From: Christiangramia portivictoriae DSM 23547
GTDB lineage: Bacteria; Bacteroidota; Bacteroidia; Flavobacteriales; Flavobacteriaceae
Direction of reading: 5' to 3'
NCBI RefSeq assembly: GCF_000423045.1
Contig: NZ_KE383972.1
Location: 1-64,000, forward strand
Length of the DNA stretch: 64,000 bases
Positions 63,151 to 64,000 of the stretch are shown one piece after another (the stretch's first letter is position 1; each line of letters opens with the position of its first letter). The notes beneath the pieces are model-generated. The model did no database searches. It was not told where the DNA came from and worked only from the letters and a program-made list of their open reading frames with translations. Position numbers and translations under genes: made by a program.

Positions 63151-63828
63151 TTACGAAATAGATGTTGTTTGAATTCTATCAATTACCCAATCACCTTCAT
63201 CATTTTCCCTAATAAAAACTCTAAATCCAATACCATTTAATATTCCCATTGAATAACCAATTGACATTACACCAAACATCTTATTTATATCAAATTGTAT
63301 TCTACTAATAGATACAACAGAGTTTAGATAGAATTTATAATCTGTTCTCCAAATTTCTCTTCCTTCCGGTAAGTCCGATCTATAGATAAATCTTATCTTA
63401 TTGTCAGCGTTTAATTTGTCAAGATCAATTTTATATTTTTCATTATTATTGATAGTATCAATATCTGAATTATTAAGATTGTAAAATTTTAGTAGTTGGC
63501 TCTTTTCGCCTCCATCTAACAAAAAAGTTGAATCGCTAATTGCAGTCACCAATTTTACAGAATCTTGAGAATATTCAAGTTTTAATCTATCAAATTTCTT
63601 CCATCTTCTTTGGGATTCAATTGTATCAAGCTCTAATCTATTACCAAGGGAGTCAGTTTTATATGGCGGTGCAGGAATAGGAACTCTAGTATCTCTATGC
63701 AGAGAATCCATTAATTGTGGGAAAACTTCATATACCACTTGCTTTTCGAACTTTAGATGATCGAATTTTTCATCGCAACTAGAAAGCAATGTTAGAACGG
63801 TTATGAAAACGAAAATTTTCCTCAACAT
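63151..63828 (-). CDS. Cassette gene: lipoprotein
   Basis: A 225-residue lipoprotein with the lipobox FITVLTLLSSCDE. The mature part is acidic, mixed alpha/beta and ends in a small beta-domain (SVVSISRIQFDINKMFGVMSIGY). Not recognised. Most proximal complete cassette in the window. Confidence 0.65.
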   Translation of the reverse strand: MLRKIFVFITVLTLLSSCDEKFDHLKFEKQVVYEVFPQLMDSLHRDTRVPIPAPPYKTDSLGNRLELDTIESQRRWKKFDRLKLEYSQDSVKLVTAISDSTFLLDGGEKSQLLKFYNLNNSDIDTINNNEKYKIDLDKLNADNKIRFIYRSDLPEGREIWRTDYKFYLNSVVSISRIQFDINKMFGVMSIGYSMGILNGIGFRVFIRENDEGDWVIDRIQTTSIS

Positions 63829-63830
63829 AT

Positions 63831-63971
63831 TTGCTACAACGGTCTCGGTTATCGCCAGTTGGCGGAGTGCGGGACGCGGTTTTGTCGGCTTAGTGTTGGT
63901 TCGTTGGTCAAGTTAATTATTTTCTTTCTAACGCTACCGGCTATTGGCGATGAACCGTTGTTGGTTGCTGT
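63831..63971 (-). repeat. attC-like repeat 20
   Basis: Left arm TTGCTACAAC pairs with right arm of repeat 19 (GTTGTTGCAA, one mismatch); right arm GTTGGTTGC. The array runs off the window. Confidence 0.85.
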
Positions 63972-64000
63972 TTTTAACTATTCTCACCCTTCTTTTCTTT

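Larger units (their letters stand above)
46695..64000 (-). other. Integron-like gene cassette array (superintegron), right end beyond window
   Basis: Twenty full ~135-bp imperfect palindromes plus one truncated copy separate short minus-strand genes. In cassette orientation (minus strand) each gene is followed by its repeat. The palindrome's stem has outer arms that vary between copies and inner arms that are conserved, an asymmetric unpaired spacer (GGTCT opposite TT) and an extra unpaired base on one arm, as in attC sites. Outer arms match across each gene rather than within a repeat, so excision as a circle would restore a paired site. No integrase gene is in the window; it should lie to the right, at the proximal end. 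Confidence 0.87.

Noticed and set aside
48608-63971. CRISPR array
   Set aside because: Repeats are ~135 bp and spacers are 365-900 bp and contain genes with their own starts and stops; no short-repeat/short-spacer periodicity.
48608-63971. Ordinary REP/BIME-type intergenic repeats or bidirectional terminators
   Set aside because: The outer arms pair across each gene rather than within each repeat, and all genes share one orientation relative to the repeats, which simple intergenic repeats do not predict.

Overview
The window comes from a marine-type Flavobacteriaceae bacterium (Bacteroidota). Supporting this are a type IX secretion C-terminal domain next to a PorP/SprF protein, a T9SS type A sorting tail, Bacteroidota promoters (TTG, then TAnnTTTG), DUF6090 and DUF6624 proteins, H-NOX and FIST signalling proteins, and many small secreted proteins. 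The genus is not determined; Gramella/Christiangramia-like relatives are a guess.

Bases 1-33 kb look like core or stable chromosome. After a gliding/T9SS pair (1-1619) comes a surface-polysaccharide region: a response regulator fused to a glycosyltransferase, a GT-C-like membrane protein, an Ig-like secreted protein, a GH5-like glycoside hydrolase, a GT4 glycosyltransferase, a Wzx-like flippase, a STAS protein and a TPR/outer-membrane barrel. A T9SS cargo protein with DUF4114 and a mannose-1-phosphate guanylyltransferase follow. Then comes a tightly overlapping minus-strand signalling operon (19296-25827): a lone receiver, an H-NOX haem sensor, a multi-PAS kinase, a FIST (NosP-type) sensor, a second kinase, an HPt protein and a LytTR regulator. 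Divergent from it is a synthase unit: degenerate receiver, HEAT-repeat membrane protein, processive GT2 and YaiO-like barrel. The likely theme is nitric-oxide or redox control of exopolysaccharide production. A tRNA-Pro(GGG) with a good promoter and terminator lies at 32315.

Bases 33-46.5 kb hold mostly minus-strand envelope and hypothetical genes, with two broken ones (a frameshifted carboxypeptidase-regulatory-like protein and a serine hydrolase with a nonsense codon).

From 46.7 kb to the right edge the window is an array of gene cassettes. Twenty copies of a ~135-bp imperfect palindrome, plus one truncated copy at the left end, alternate with one (sometimes two) short genes, almost all on the minus strand. 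The outer arms of the palindromes vary, and the right arm of each copy is complementary to the left arm of the next copy across the intervening gene. This is what integron cassettes and attC sites predict, because an excised circle regenerates one fully paired attC. Extrahelical bases and an asymmetric unpaired spacer also fit attC. I interpret this as a large chromosomal integron (superintegron) read right to left, with the integrase and attI expected beyond the right edge. Cassettes carry a MazEF module with its own promoter and operator, a HigBA module with a dead toxin, an HNH-like protein, a methyltransferase, a DUF1801 protein, a DUF6090 protein, several lipoproteins and secreted proteins, and one cassette without an ORF. 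An IS110-family element with a candidate bridge RNA sits at the distal end.
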